Shown: positions 50,078-63,400, numbered from the stretch's first letter. The stretch is 64,000 nt of DNA from Cryptomeria japonica (GCF_030272615.1 NC_081414.1:817200396-817264395), one strand, 5' to 3'. A program made the numbers and translations. The notes: generated from the sequence alone by a model not told the origin.

Positions 50078-50879
50078 TATTTTTCTCCATATATGCCTGA
50101 GAGCTCACGAGAATGAAGGGAGGAGAAATTTTTGGAGGCCAAATTGGAAACCAGAACTAGAGCTTGGAAATTTGATTCAAGTGGTTTGTAGAGTATTCTT
50201 CCAGGATTGCTATCACAAGTTGGGTGTTTTCTTATCTTTATTTGGTTTTGAAAATTTGAAATTTAGCTTTGGAAATACCTCTGTGTGTATTGATTTCTTG
50301 AAAGATCTTTGTTTGGGGAGTTTTGAAATTGGTTTAAATTTGGGAAATGGAATAGATTTTGGTTGTTTAAACTCTTTCCAGAATTAGTTTGTCAAGTTTG
50401 AAGGAGATGGATTTTTAATTTAGAAAATGGATTCTTTCTGGGTTTATTTCAAGTTTTAAAATCTGTGTTTAAATTCCTTATTTCCTGGTTTGGGAAAGGA
50501 ATTGGTTTGGCTATTGTGTGAATTTTGGAATTTATTATGAAAGGAAAGTTATGCTGGTAAATTTTTTGGGAATTTCTTCTTCCTGAGTGTGTTTGTGTTC
50601 TTCCTGGGTGTGGAGAAAATTAGAATATTTGGGTTTAAAATTTTGCCTTATGACTTGTTATCCTCATAATTTTGTCTAAAAATTTGCTGTTTGGGGAGTC
50701 TTCCAATTATTTGTTTGCCTAGAAATTTATTTGAAAATAAATTAGTTTTTTTTTTTTAATGTTTGTGATTTTATTAAACTTTGTTTTCTCAGAGTGTTGG
50801 GAATGAGTTTCTTTTTAATCTTTTATAAAATAAAATAAAATTAAAAGAATTTAAAAAATAAAAATTAAAAAAAAAAAAT

Positions 50880-51008
50880 ATTGGGAGAGGGGGTGGTAGC
50901 TTGCTACTGACAGTACCAAAGCTGCCATATGGTAGCAGTAGTAGTGCTACTGTAAGGTAGCAGTATCATATTGTAGCATGCTACCATATGGTAGCAAAGC
51001 TACCAAGA
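50880..51008. repeat. GC-rich block of GGTAGC/GCTACC inverted repeats
   Basis: Many copies of GGTAGCA and GCTACC in both orientations, including the perfect 16-bp palindrome GCTACCATATGGTAGC at 50980-50995. It occupies the site of the other C-LTR GC blocks but its sequence is unrelated to them. Confidence 0.8.
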
Positions 51009-51096
51009 AACCAAACTTATTTTTGCCCTTCCCTGTGTGTGCAGCGCTGAGCAGTGGGTTATGAAATTTGGAATTTTATTTTATTTTTTTATATTT

Positions 51097-51098
<2 letters not shown>

Positions 51099-51131
<33 letters not shown>
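51099..51131. repeat. (TA)n microsatellite
   Basis: About 16 TA units next to the GC block. A second tract is at 51237-51258. Confidence 0.95.
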
Positions 51132-51134
<3 letters not shown>

Positions 51135-53302
51135 TTTATATATGTATATAGTTTTTAAAAGAAATAATAATGTAATATTGTTTTGGGATATTTGGGAATC
51201 AGAGTATATTCATAAAATTTAGTTTTTATGTTTTAAATATATATATATATATATATTTTAATGTGATATATTTATGTTGTATATATTCGATGAATATATA
51301 TTCATATACATATATTATATTATTATATATATATTTAATTCAGAATTTATTTCATTTTAATGAAAACATATATTTGGGTTTCTTTATAAATTAATCATGA
51401 ATATATGTTGGGGGTTTTATTTTTATTTCTTTAAATGTGGTTAATTTTAGCCTTACTGGACAAATGACGACTCTGAATCTCGTTTATCAACCTTGTTGTA
51501 TTTTCTATATTTCTTGAATATTGATATTTGCGAGTATTTAATGCTTTTGATTGTTTTAAAAAGATTGCCTGTATTAGGATCTTTAGGGTAAATGGTATTT
51601 TTGGTAAAAGCTTATTTACATTGCAATTCTATTTTCGAGTTGTCGTCAAGTCATAATAGTTGATGTACCCTATTGATCAGGTGTTGTAGTATAACCCTAT
51701 TGATGTGAACTTTTGTGTGTTTTGTTCCAAATGGTCAATCCTGGGTTGTTGATTTGTGTATCCTTCACCTATATTTTGTTAGGATTAGATATGGTTGTCA
51801 GTTTCGCCATAGAGTTCTGTAGAGAGATCGTACCTATTAGTGTCCTATGAGAGAGTGGCTTTCGAGAGGGGCCCACACCCAAAGTGGTTGACAGGATAAC
51901 CCCTCGAAAGTCAGTTAATAAGTGATAATCTAATAATTGATTAGGGGGTGGATAGTTATAATGCTAATTAAGATATTATACCCCACACATGGTTGAGTGC
52001 TCGTATAGGCTCAAGGTGTAGTGGGAAGGCTTGGAATGGAAAACCTACTACCTTGTCTTCTTAAAGGATTGGTAGGGTCTGCATGATACTTAGATGGAGT
52101 CAGAGGTTCGGGAAAGGTTACCAGGATAACCCAAGATGGGGGTTGGGACCTATGAAGGCCTAGCTAGGGTAACTATCTTAATCCATGCAATGACACTCTC
52201 TCCTTAGGGTCACTAGTGTATTGTGAGTCAAGCCACATGAGTATAGTAGAGTCATGTTGTACTGTTGTACTTGTCTTCTTTATACTTGCTTGAGGGTCTT
52301 TGCTATCTCCTAGCATGGTGGGGTGATTCCATTTTGGGATTGCATGGTTAGGTGGTAGTGCCACTTCCCATCGGATATCTTTGTTTGTACCTTCATGCGA
52401 GCATTGGCTTCGTTGGTGTACCTTTGGTTCGGATTCATGTATCAGCTCATATTTGTGATTTTTGTATATTTGAGACCCATGTGGTCATTGTATCAGTAAA
52501 CTATATAACCTTGGCATTGTAATTTACATGTTTCATTTGTACTATTCAAAGTCATGTAAATATTGAATAGTATAATCTTAATTCAGTTGAATGTATGTTA
52601 TTTCATTTATCTTTATTCTTATGTGTAAATGCTTCACTTCAAGTAAATATATTGTAACACTTTAAACCTTTCTATGTGGAATTCAGTTTATGAATATGAT
52701 TTAATTAAATGTAATTGAGTTCCCTAATTAGATGGATAATTGGATTAACCTTATGATGTTGTTTTAGTTACGAAGTAATCTTTGTTGGTAACCCTTTAGG
52801 ATTTCATTTGTTAGACTTCTGCTTGTGTTATTAAACATGCAATGTGATTATTGATGCACTTGATCTTTTTTTTTTTTTAATATTTCACCCTTTAGTTGCT
52901 TAGTAGTGTTTTTTTCCTTTAGGGTTCCTAGCGGGGCATTACATAAACAGTAAACTCCAAACACATAAATACTCATAAAATGACAGGGAAAATAAAAAGG
53001 GAATGCAACTCTTTGAAAAAAACCAGAGGATGAATATAAAATTCTTTTGAAACACTTTCTCTTCCAGGCAACTAAATCTGGGAAAATTTTGCCAACATAA
53101 CCCTCATATTGGGCAAATTTCAAATAAATGAAATGCTAATTACACACTCAATAAACTAATTTTACCATTCAAACATTGAATGAGAGAATCAAGAATGATT
53201 TTTTTTTTTTTTTTTGGGGGGGGGTTTTAAACTCACCCAAATCTAATTTTTAAATCTATTCTTTACATAAACAAGAAATTTAGATTTGGGGATAGACTAA
53301 AA

Positions 53303-53672
53303 TGTTAGAGTAATTGGGTATTTACTTGATTAATTAAACAATATTTGTTTAATTCTTTAAGTTCCCTATTATCTTTTTACACTTAAGCTAACACTAGGTG
53401 CACAATAATTAATTCTTTTATTAATTATTATGTGCAAGCCTAGGTTTTCCTTTTAGCATTTCTTGACCTATTAGAGGTTATTTTTCTTTTCTTTGTATCA
53501 TTATGACACTACACATTTTTGGTGAATATTGAGCTCTCCTCTTTTGAGCATATTTTCCTGTGGTTTTTGTTCTGCAGATTTTTCTTGCTTCATTGCTTCT
53601 CCTTGTGACAGATTGTTTTAGCTTGCAGAAGATCTTTAGGCTCTTGTGGTGTTGTGTTTCTCAACTCCAACA
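53303..53672 (+). mobile_element. 5' LTR of element D
   Basis: TGTTAGAGTAATTGGG...CTCCAACA, 370 bp. Followed directly by the primer-binding site. Confidence 0.95.
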
Positions 53673-53690
53673 TGGTATTAGAACTCAGAT
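53673..53690 (+). other. Primer-binding site of element D
   Basis: TGGTATTAGAACTCAGA starts immediately after the LTR and resembles the initiator tRNA-Met site TGGTATCAGAGC with two changes. Confidence 0.85.
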
Positions 53691-55019
53691 TTGTAACCAT
53701 ATGTTCCTATTTTTGAGATTTTTTGCATTGGAAGCAGATCTTGGGTTTCAGGCAATTTTTTGTGTGCTTAGGGATAGGCCTTTTTCTGAGCATTTTGGGC
53801 CTAAACGGACCTCTCCATCTTTCTCAAAAGGCCCAAAAACCCCTATAGTCATATAAAATTTATCCATTTTTTACTCCTGAGCATCTGGGTGATTTTTTTC
53901 TCCAACACCAGGCCGTACGACTTTGACACACAAATCGAGAAAAAAATTCAAATTTTTTTTTTTGCCTTTTTATGGCATGCAGGCCGGATTTTTGATTTTT
54001 TAAAAAAAAATCACAAAAAAAAATCACAAAAAAAAATCAAAAAAATCAAAAAGGTTAAAAGAGGCGAAAAAAAATCAAAAAGGAAAGTTTTAAAATTTTT
54101 TTTGATTTTTTGTGGGGTTGCAGGTACCGCAGCTCTGACAGTTTGGCCCCCGCTGGCACCGCCCCTGCCATCAACATTCTCTGTAGCCGCCTCTGCGGCT
54201 CCCTCCAGCATAGCTCCTCTCCAGCGTCGCTCCCCTCCAGCTGCCCGCCGCATCGCTTCCCTCTTGTGCAACCACCTGCTGTGCTCCGCCAGCAGTTGTG
54301 CCTCCCCGTTGCAGCCACAACCTCTGCTCCGCCAACATAGCAACCTCCACTCTACCAACAATAGCAACCTCCAGTCCACTGCTTAGCACCAGCTCTGCCA
54401 GTTGCTCCTCCTCGGAGCACCGCTAGTGTGCCACCGGAGCACCACCGGAGCTTGGCTCCTCCACTGGACCACCACCCTCTAGCCTTTTTGAGGGGGGGTT
54501 CATTTTTTGGCCCTATCTTGAGCATCCGGAGTCAGATTTTGGCAAATGAATAGGCATCAAAAAGCTGGTTATGAGCCAGACATCGTGGAATTGGATTTTT
54601 TTTTTGAATCTTCTATTTGACTGTACTCTTTTCTAGTCAAAGTTGGGCTTCTTTTCTGCACTTCTGGGACCGTAGAATGGGGAAACATATTCCATTTTTA
54701 AAAAACAAATAGGCGTTGGAAATCTCTCAACATGCTCTATTCAGATTTGTGATCTTTTTTCTCAAAATTTTCATCAGGTACATGAGATATCAGTTTGAAG
54801 TTTTTTTCTTATGCACTACTTCCTTCTCATCAGTATGTACTAGGGTTTGGGTTTATCTATTGTGGGGGGGTGTTTTTTCTTTCTTTCTATCATTTATATT
54901 AGAAATCACAAACACCAAAACTCTCAAAATGAACAAACCCTTCTGCATCTTTTGTCTAGTCTGAAAGATCACATAATAAAAAAAATAACAAGCAGGTGCA
55001 GGTACAGAGTTTTCTTCTC
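53691..55019 (+). other. Long leader of element D with a GC-rich, Ala/Pro-coding-like island
   Basis: About 1.3 kb between primer site and gag. The first part has A-rich 'caaaaaaaaatc' runs (53999-54090). A sharply GC-rich island (54115-54480) follows, rich in 'gcctctgc', 'gctcctc' and 'gccaccgg' words, then AT-rich sequence. Open frames cross the island in five of six readings, so openness says little. It may be an RNA-structure or promoter region, or captured sequence. I see no known domain. Confidence 0.5.
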
Positions 55020-56037
55020 ATGGCCAATCCTTCAGTTGAATTTTTGACTTCACACAACTATCACACCTAGAAACCTCACATCACGAGGCTCCTCAGGGCA
55101 TGAGGGTTGTGGTCTTGTTTGGATGAGGTTCAACCAGTATTGCAGCATCCTTATGAGCTTCTTCAGCACAGGAACAAGATGGATGAGGCTATGGGTTTTC
55201 TCTCCTTGCATGTCTCCGACAATCTTCTATTTCACCTTGATGAGTTGCTCACTCCTCGAGCCATGTGGTTGAAGTTTGAGTCTCTCTTCAAGAGGGTTAA
55301 TGAGATTTAGGCATTGTAGATTGAGGCAAAGTTGGTTTCTTTGTCACATGATTCCTTTCCCACCATTAAGGATTTCTTGAACAAGTTCAAGACCACCCAA
55401 TTTGTCCTTTAGGGATGTGGCAAGATCAAGACAGACACAAAGTGCATTCATTTGATTCTTTCAAAGCTTCAGGGTCATTTTTCAGTTTTTGGCCTTTGCT
55501 TTCTACTCCACCATGGATGGCTTGGGTGTTCGTTTCACCATGCCTACCTTTGATGTATTTTGTGAGTGTTTGTCTCGTGAGCAGTCTCATATTTCTCAAC
55601 TGGATATGCTTTCAAGATCCAAGAACAAAGCATTAGTTTCTCAGTCCTTTAAGGAGAAACAAAAGCAGAAACTGAAGTCGAAGAAGCCTTCTGTAGGTAG
55701 TGAGAATCCCTCCAAGCCTACTCACAAGTCTGAATCTAAACCACCATTTCTTCCCAAGCATGGGAAATCTTCACAGTCTGGTGAGTCTTCCTCCAAGAAT
55801 AAAAAGAAATCAGGCGATACTTGTAGTTTTTGTGGCAAGGAAGGACATCCTATTTCCCAGTGTTGGAAACATTTAGAGGCTTTAGAGGAAGCCATGCAGC
55901 AGCATCACATCTCCTCACCTCAGGCATCTTCTCCTTCCATAGGGAAAGGTCACGCTCTGACTACTCGAGCTTGGACCTATGGGTCCACATGGATACTTCA
56001 TTTTGGTGCTTCTCACCATATGACTCACACTCAATAG
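55020..56037 (+). pseudogene. Gag and protease start of element D
   Basis: Starts at ATG 55020 (MANPSVEFLTSHNYHT). A UBN2-type capsid region follows (GLWSCLDEVQ, HRNKMDEAMGFLSLHVSD, then LKFESLF), with stops at 55068, 55104 and later. A one-base gain in a T-rich run near 55480 shifts the frame to FYSTMDGLGVRFTMPTFDV. Next comes a Lys/Ser-rich basic stretch and an intact zinc knuckle CSFCGKEGHPISQC (55827-55868). The protease motif follows in the same frame but reads WILHFGASHHMTH: the catalytic Asp of the D-S-G-A motif is His and the next Ser is Phe, so protease activity is lost. Confidence 0.9.
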
Positions 56038-57420
56038 TTGGTTACTTCTCTTGCCTCTTGTGTACTTCACAGATTATAGTGGGTAACTCAGTTCAACTTT
56101 CAGTCTTGGGTTCAGATTCTATCTCATTAGATGGGGGTACTCTATAGGATGTTCTGGTTGTTCCTGACATCTCGACAAATGTCCTGTCCATTTATCAGAT
56201 TTGCCACTCTGGCTCTGGTAAGATAGTTGAGTTCTCACCACATGATGTGGTTATTCGGGACCTCCATGACTCTGATTTGGTTGTGGCTACTGGGAGTGTG
56301 GATACTGCATCTTGTCTATATAGATTTGATGGATTTGAGCCCTCTATGGGTGTTGGTTCTTCTCTTATAGCACATGCAGATTCAGTGAGTAAGCTTTGGC
56401 ATGAGCACTTGGGCCATGTCAATTATAGATATCTTCAACAGATGAGTACACAGACACTTGTTATTGGGCTTCCCACAGATTTCTTGCACTGATGGTGTTT
56501 GTCATGGTTGTGTGCTTGGCAAGCATCATAGAGATCCCTTTCTGAAGGGAAGAGCCCCTCGTGCTTTGGCACCCTTGGAGTTGATTCACAGTGATCTCAT
56601 GTCATTTCCCACTCCTTTTTCTAGGGCCAAGTATGTGCTCACTTTTATTGATGACTTCTCCAGACACACATGGGTGTACTTTCTTAAGTAAAAGTCTGAT
56701 GTCTTTGATTCATTTCAAATCTTCAAGACATTTATTGAGAAACAGTCAGGTTGTTCTATTCGGCAGATACATACAGATAATGGGAGGGAGTATGTGAATC
56801 AGGCTTTCAGAGATTTTTGTACTGAGCATGGTTTGCAGCATCAGTTTACTGTTCCCTACACCCCTCAGTAGAATGGTGTCGCTGAGTGCAAGAACAAAAC
56901 CTTACGAGAGATGGTGAATTGTATGATTCAGTCCAAGTCCATGGATTCGTCTTTTTGGGCTGAGGTAGTCAATTGTGTCAACTATATTCAGAATCAGATG
57001 CCTCACAAGGCTATTTGACATGAATCCTGAAGAGGCTTGGTCTCATAACAAGCCTGATGTTTCCTTTTTCTGAGTGTTTGGTAGTGAGGCATGGGCTTTT
57101 ATTCCTGATGCTCAGAGGAAAGCCATGGAATGGAAGAGCCGACCACTCAATTTTGTTGGCTACTGTGAGGATGTTAAGGCATACAGGTTGTTTGATCCTG
57201 ATTCCAGAGAGCTCCTATTTTGACGGGATGTTCAGTTTGATGAGTGCCTTCCCACGGTGGATACCTTGACTCCAGTGTCTACTCCTCTGCCTACTCCTTC
57301 CATTGCATCTCTTTAGGATCTTTTTGAGGATAATTTTGATGATGGTGTTGATGATCCACCATCCCCACCTCCACCTGATCCACCTCAGATGCCCAAGTAG
57401 GCTCACTTTACTACTGAGGC
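56038..57420 (+). pseudogene. Integrase region of element D
   Basis: After a frameshift near 56050 the frame reads LVVATGSVDTASCLYRFDGF, then the HHCC domain (LWHEHLGHVNY ... CHGCVLGKHH) with another frameshift near 56470 between them. The catalytic core shows HSDLMS (first Asp), HTDNGREY (second Asp) and NGVAECKNKTL (Glu present), so the triad survives. It is broken by TAG at 56689, a TAG in PQ*NGVAE (56869 region) and a frameshift near 57015. The tail contains WKSRPLNFVGYCEDVKAYRL and a Pro/Asp-rich linker. Confidence 0.9.
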
Positions 57421-59064
57421 GGTAGGTTCTTTGGCCGGTGATCCTTTAGACACTCGTTGGACCTGTTCTGATACTGTGGGTTCTAGTATTTTGAGTCATG
57501 CTATTTCAAATGATCCTCAGAAGTTTTCAGAGGCTACCGGTCATCTTGAGTGGGATTGTGCTATGGAGGAAGAGTATTCTTCTTTGATGATGAATCATAC
57601 TTGGGATCTCTATCCTCTTCCCAAGGGCAGAAAGATGGTTAGGTGTCATTGGTTGTATCACACCAAGTATGCTACTGATGGTTCCATTGATAAGTACAAA
57701 GCATGTCTTGTTGTGAAGGGTTTCTCACAAGTTGAGGGTATTGATTACTCTGAGAGCTTTACCCCTATCGCTAAGATGAACTCCATTGGCTTTGTACTAT
57801 CTCTTGTAGCTTCTTGAGGTCGGCCTATTTTTTAGATGGATGTGAAGAGTGCCTTCTTACATGGGGATCTACAAGAGGAAATCTACATGGAGCAGCCTCA
57901 GGGATTTGTGCAGGACAGGGATTTGTGCAGGACAGTTCTTTGGTTTTCAAACTTCGGCATTCATTGTATGGTCTCAAATAGACCCCTCGAGCTTGGTATG
58001 AGAAGATGGATTCATTCTTGCTCTCCACTGGGTTCACCCGCAGCCATTCTGATCACACATTGTACATTCAACTTCTTGAGGGTGAGATCCTGATTCTTGT
58101 GCTATATGTTGAAGATCTCCTCATCACCAAAAGCTCATCTTCTATGATTCAGCATACTCAGCAAGCCTTGATGGATCAGTTTGAGATGACAGATCTTGGT
58201 CTCTTGCACTATTTCCTTGGTCTTCAGGTGATTTGGTCTTCTGATGGGATCTACATTTACCAGCAGAAGTATGCTCTTGACATGCTTCAACACTTTAGAA
58301 TGCTTGATTGCAAGCCTGCTCCCACTCCCTTTCAGTCAGGGGTTGTTTTGACCACCACTTGCCCCACTCCTTCAGTAGATTCTACACTTTACAGGTAGTT
58401 GGTTGGTAGTTTGTTGTACCTGACTCACACCCATCCTGATGTTTCCTTTGTCATTGGCCTTGTCTCTTGATTCTCCCATGATCCTCATGAGAGTCATTGG
58501 CAAGTAGCCAAACGTATTTTGTGGTACATTCAGGGCTCTAGTTCTCATGGCATTCACTATACATCAGGGGACCCTCACATTGTTGGCTACATTGACTCAG
58601 ATTGGGCTGGTGATGTCATTGATCAAAAGTCTACTTCTAGCTTTATTTTCTATCTTGGCTCTAGTCCTATCACACGGTCTTGCAAGAAGTAGACTGCTCA
58701 TGCATTATCATCTATAGAGGTTGAGTACTGATCTACTGTGCTCACCAGTCAGGAGATCTTATGGCTTTGATAGTTGATGACTGAGTTTGGTTTTCCTCTT
58801 GATAGTCCCACTGTTCTTTGGTGTGACAATCAGAGTGCTATTCATATTTCCTGCAACTCGGTAGAGCATCAGTGGATGAAGCACATTGAGCTTCACATGC
58901 ATTTCATCTGCCAATTGATTCAGGATGGTGTTCTCATTCTGGAGAACATTCCCATTGTCAAGCAGGTTGTAGACATCTTCACGAAACCTTTTGCATCGCC
59001 ACGCTATCTTCAGTTGTGCTCTATGCTTGGGGTGAAGGAAGTTGTCCTTGGGGGGTCTTTATGA
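57421..59064 (+). pseudogene. Reverse transcriptase and RNase H of element D
   Basis: RT motifs are KGRKMVRCHWLYHTKYATDG, SFTPIAKMNS and MDVKSAFLHGDLQEEIYMEQ (first catalytic Asp present). A 17-bp tandem duplication (57899-57915 and 57916-57932) then shifts the frame, after which HSLYGLK, a stop, and AWYEKMDSF resume. The catalytic box reads LYVEDLLI: the first Asp of YVDD is Glu (GAA at 58111-58113). RNase H shows VGYIDSDWAGDVIDQKSTS, ALSSIEVEY and LWCDNQSAI with several stops. The reading ends MLGVKEVVLGGSL at TGA 59062. Stops near 57816, 57834 and 58396 also interrupt it. Confidence 0.93.
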
Positions 59065-59260
59065 GGCCTTCCTTCCTTCTTCTTCTTTTAGCATGTTCTT
59101 TTATCTCTTTTTGGAGAGGAGTTTTTTCCCACTGGATTTTCTCCTTTTCTCCATTTCATAGAGATTTCATTGTATTTGGGTACCTGATCAGGCCTTGTTG
59201 CCGAGACCCATCTTTCTTTCTTTTAGTAGCTATTTTAGGCTTTAGCTTCTCCCTAAGTCT

Positions 59261-59274
59261 AGCTTAAGGGGGGG
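59261..59274 (+). other. Polypurine tract of element D
   Basis: agcttaaggggggg directly precedes the 3' LTR. Confidence 0.9.
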
Positions 59275-59645
59275 TGTTAGAGTAATTGGGTATTTACTTG
59301 ATTAATTAAACAATATTTGTTTAAATCTTTAAGTTCCCTATTATCTTTTTACACTTAAGCTAACATTAGGTGCACAATAATTAATTCTTTTATTAATTAT
59401 TATGTGCAAGCCTAGGTTTTCCCTTTTAGGGTTTCTTGACCTATTAGAAGTTATTTTTCTTTTCCTTGTATTATTATGATACTACACATTTTTTGTGAAT
59501 ATTGAGCTTTCCTCTTTTGAGCATATTTTCCTATGTTTTTTGTTCTGCAGGTTGTTCTTGCTTCATTGCTTCTCTTTGTGACAGATTGTTTTAGCTTGCA
59601 GAAGATCTTTAGGCTCCTGTGGTGTTGTGTTTTTCAAATCCAACA
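59275..59645 (+). mobile_element. 3' LTR of element D
   Basis: TGTTAGAGTAATTGGG...AATCCAACA, 371 bp. Differs from the 5' LTR at about 20 positions, mostly transitions, with one 1-bp indel. Confidence 0.95.
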
Positions 59646-60434
59646 TAAAACTGGTCTAAAATCATACTAATTTCACCTTACAAAACTAAATTAATGATTC
59701 AAACAAATTTGACATCAAATCTCTTCACATAGAAATTTCTTCATACAAATACAATTTTCAACAAAACATAGACATTAAAAAAAATAGAATCCAACCTTAT
59801 GAGCTATCTTGGAAGAAATATGAGAAGAGCCCAACTTTCAACTCAAGAAATTCTTCCTCCATTTTCCAACCAAAATCCCCAAAAAATTTCAATCCCCCAA
59901 AACAACTTTTTTTTTTTTTTTAATTTCATTGAAAATATAGGTTAAAAGGAAATTTTTGACCTAAAAGTCCATTTTAGGTTGAAATTATTTTTGACCAAAT
60001 AAATCATTTCCATAAAGTTAATATTCAAAAATGCTTTTTCTTCTCCAAAATCTATTTTTTTTTAATTTTATATAAAACATCAAATTTATATATTCAAAGT
60101 CAATGGTAAGATATTTTAATTTTCTTAAAAAGTTTATTTTTATAAATTCAAAATGCATAATACAATTACATTTCACAATTTGAATTGATCAACTCACTAG
60201 TTAATTGAATTTAAAGATTTGAATATCAACTAATCATTTAAAAGGGGCCGTAATGATTAATTTGATTTAATTACGAATAAGAAATAAACACATTTAACCA
60301 ATTAAAATGCTTAACATTAATTAAATCATTTCACCCATTGCATAATAAGAACTTAAGTAACCTAATTAGGCACATGACCTGCAAACCAAATAAAAAGAGA
60401 ATTTATAGACGATCGACACCACTCACATTGAGCA

Positions 60435-63400
60435 CGTAATGCCCCACCAAGAAACCTTGAAGGGATAAAGATAAAACACAAGAATATAGAGCAAATAATT
60501 TTAAAAAAATAAAAATAAACACAACACAATGATACAATGAGATATCATAAGCTCAGATAACATAGTGGAAAACTAAATAACACCTAAAGAGTTTCCCAAC
60601 ATGATTACTTAATTCAACACTTAACTCTACTCATGCTAATTAATCCAACTAAGCTGATTAACTTAATGACATGATAATACTTTAAACAAGGATAAATTCT
60701 TTCGAAGAGATAAAATTATAGATAACATGAGAAGTTCATCCATAAAGGTTAAAAATATAGATAACATGATTAAGTTCATCCATTACAATTTAACCATACG
60801 TTACATTCAATCTTACATTAAAACATATGCCATGCATCTAATTTCACTTTAATTCCAAATTATAAACTAACGAATACTTTTCATGCATACTTTAATTGCA
60901 TTATCGACAACCGAATACATTTCATTATTCAAATCTACATTCTTAATGATCCAAATTACTGCATTTAATAATATGACTACATACATGCATTTAAGATTAA
61001 CATCATTTAATCCATATTATACATTTTAACCATAATGCCATCCATACATGCTAAATTAAAAAGGAAACAAAAGAATCATAAACACCACATAACACTGAAA
61101 TGATATCGGAGTTCACCCCTAGTGGGCTACATCTCTGGGTTTGCTCAATTGCAAGACCCCTCTAATAAATAATAGGGTGAAGAATACATAAGGTTCACAT
61201 CATTTACATCTTGCCCTCAAGGCGTACATAAACCAATAATACATACGACCACATCGGTCCAATAGATACATGAATGATCCCCGAATAGGAAAAGGATCTA
61301 GCTAAACATAATAAGAAGCAAATAAAAAGATCAACTGGAGCATCCACGAAACTAAGTCTTCACAACCCATCATAAGCAACCCATGGTCTAACATGAATAT
61401 CAGGTTCTCACAAGGGCATAAACAACAAGATGACTCCACAATAGTGCTCCTAACAAAGACAACGCAACCAACACACTAGCAAACATAAGGGACAAGTGTC
61501 ATCACATAACTTTGTATGGCTACCATGGCAGGACTCCATAGGTTCCGACCCCATCTACTAGGTTACTCAAGAAACCTATTTCAAACCTCTGGCCCATCCA
61601 AGTCTCATGTAGACCCAACACATCCTTTCGTGAAGATAAGGTTGATGGTTTGCCATTTCAAGCCTTCTCACTACATGCCGAGTTTGTACTAGCACTCATC
61701 CCATGTATGAGGAACAATTATCTTACTTAGTGTTTTCAATAACTAATTTCTCTAATATGCTATTAGGTCATCACTTATTTAGACACACTTCCTATGGGTT
61801 ACCCAACAACCACTTTGGGCACGGCCCCAAATCAAAAGCCACTTTTTCAAATGACACTAGACCATAATCCAACGAACTCCTAAAACCCAGTATACACCAA
61901 GACAAGCTTATGAAGTTCAATACGGTAGGAATACCCACTTGGTCAAACAAGTCTACATACGAGGTGCACTGACTGACGATACTCTAACTAGAGACCTGAC
62001 CAACTATGGTCAACCACGAATCAACATTCGACACTCGCATAAAGGACATGACCGGATACAAAACCATCACATGAAAATAGTAAATAATCGAGATCAAGGA
62101 CATAAGAAGGTATCCAAAAATAATCATACGATAATATCCAACAATCACATTCAAGGACTTGCCATTTCTTAATCAAATGCGAATACAAAAAATTAAACAT
62201 GCATAGGCATAAATCAAAAAAGACAACCTTCCTCCATATTGTTTACACACAACAATCAATCCATTTTTCTAATTGTTCCAGTTTGATTGCGAATTGTCTA
62301 CCTTGTCTAGGTACATGTCGTTAATGGTTTACTAACTCACTAAAGCTTGATTGCATCATCCAATAATTTTAATACTTCATCATGAGTTTCCAAACCAAAA
62401 TCACATGATTATAATTATAATGTATGCAGTATACACAATGATATAAAATCAAATATACATTAATCATCTAAAAATATGATATTCATTTATCAAAATAAAA
62501 CATCTTTCTCATACTTGCTCAAAAACAATAATCTAATCTCATCTCTTGCGACACAATTACATACTTTCCAAAAATGGAAATATACATTAAAAAGAAAATA
62601 AATATTGATGATCATATTCCAAATAAATTGATACTTCCTTGCATACATATAGACAAATACAAATTAAATATTAATTAATGTATATAATTATTAATCCACA
62701 ATTAATAAAATATATACTAATTAATAATTAATAATAAAATTACAAATTAAATATTAATTAATATATATATATTAATCCTCAATTAATAAAATATATATTA
62801 AATACTAATTAATAATAAAATAAACTATTTTAAATTTGTTTAATAAACTAATATTAAAACCTTTTTTTAAAACCCAAAATTTAAAATGTGATGCATATTT
62901 TTTTATTTAACAAAATAACTTAAAAAAAGGCAAAGGGCAAGCTGTGGGGCCCACCTCCCATCCACGTGAGTGGGGGGGGGTTATTCCCTAGCCATGGAGG
63001 CTATGGCCACCATGGTGGACGCAGGCCCGTGGCATCCACACAGTGGACGCGGGGTCCCTATGGCCACCACGTGGTCATAGGTCTCTGCAGCCACACGGTG
63101 GTCGCACGTCTCTGCGGCCATCGGTGTGGTCGCAGAGTTCTAAGACCACTAGTGTGGTCACATACCTCCAAGATACGGCCTGTGGAGGAGAGGGAGGGGC
63201 ACGGGTTGAGCCTCAGCTCCTCTGCTCTCCAAAACCCAATCCACCCAAATAAATTTCAATATAAAATTTTGTTTAAATTTTTTTTTAATACAAACTTTAA
63301 AAAAAGTAAAACCCCAGTCTTATATATTCACAGTCTCACATAGAGACTCAAACAAATTTTCCAGAATACCAAAGGTATTAAAAAATATAAAAATCTTGTT

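Larger units (their letters stand above)
49034..52943 (+). mobile_element. Solo family-C LTR in opposite orientation
   Basis: TGTAGTACCCC...GGGGCATTACA, 3910 bp. The flanking bases AAAAC and TAAAC agree at four of five positions, consistent with an aged TSD. Host LTR sequence continues directly on either side. Landmarks include 'gcaggtacaagtaccgggta' (49430), the palindrome at 50052, the GC block at 50880, TA tracts at 51099 and 51237, and the 'gataaccc' block at 51830-52460. Confidence 0.9.
53303..59645 (+). mobile_element. Complete but dead Ty1/copia retrotransposon (element D)
   Basis: 6343 bp with two ~370 bp LTRs, primer site, leader, gag, protease, integrase, RT, RNase H and polypurine tract, flanked by perfect TSD TAAAA (53298-53302 and 59646-59650). 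Integrase before RT identifies Ty1/copia. By eye the two LTRs differ at about 20 of 370 positions (roughly 5%), so it is the element here whose age is easiest to estimate. The body has many stops, several frameshifts and altered active sites. Confidence 0.95.

Noticed and set aside
53889-54389. Lys-rich and Ala/Pro-rich proteins of 72-165 residues
   Set aside because: Open frames occur on both strands across one GC-rich island in the D leader, a composition effect; no conserved domain.
62966-63343. 125-residue Gly/His/Arg-rich protein
   Set aside because: Follows the tandem palindromic array inside a C LTR; several frames are open and the peptide repeats mirror the DNA repeats.
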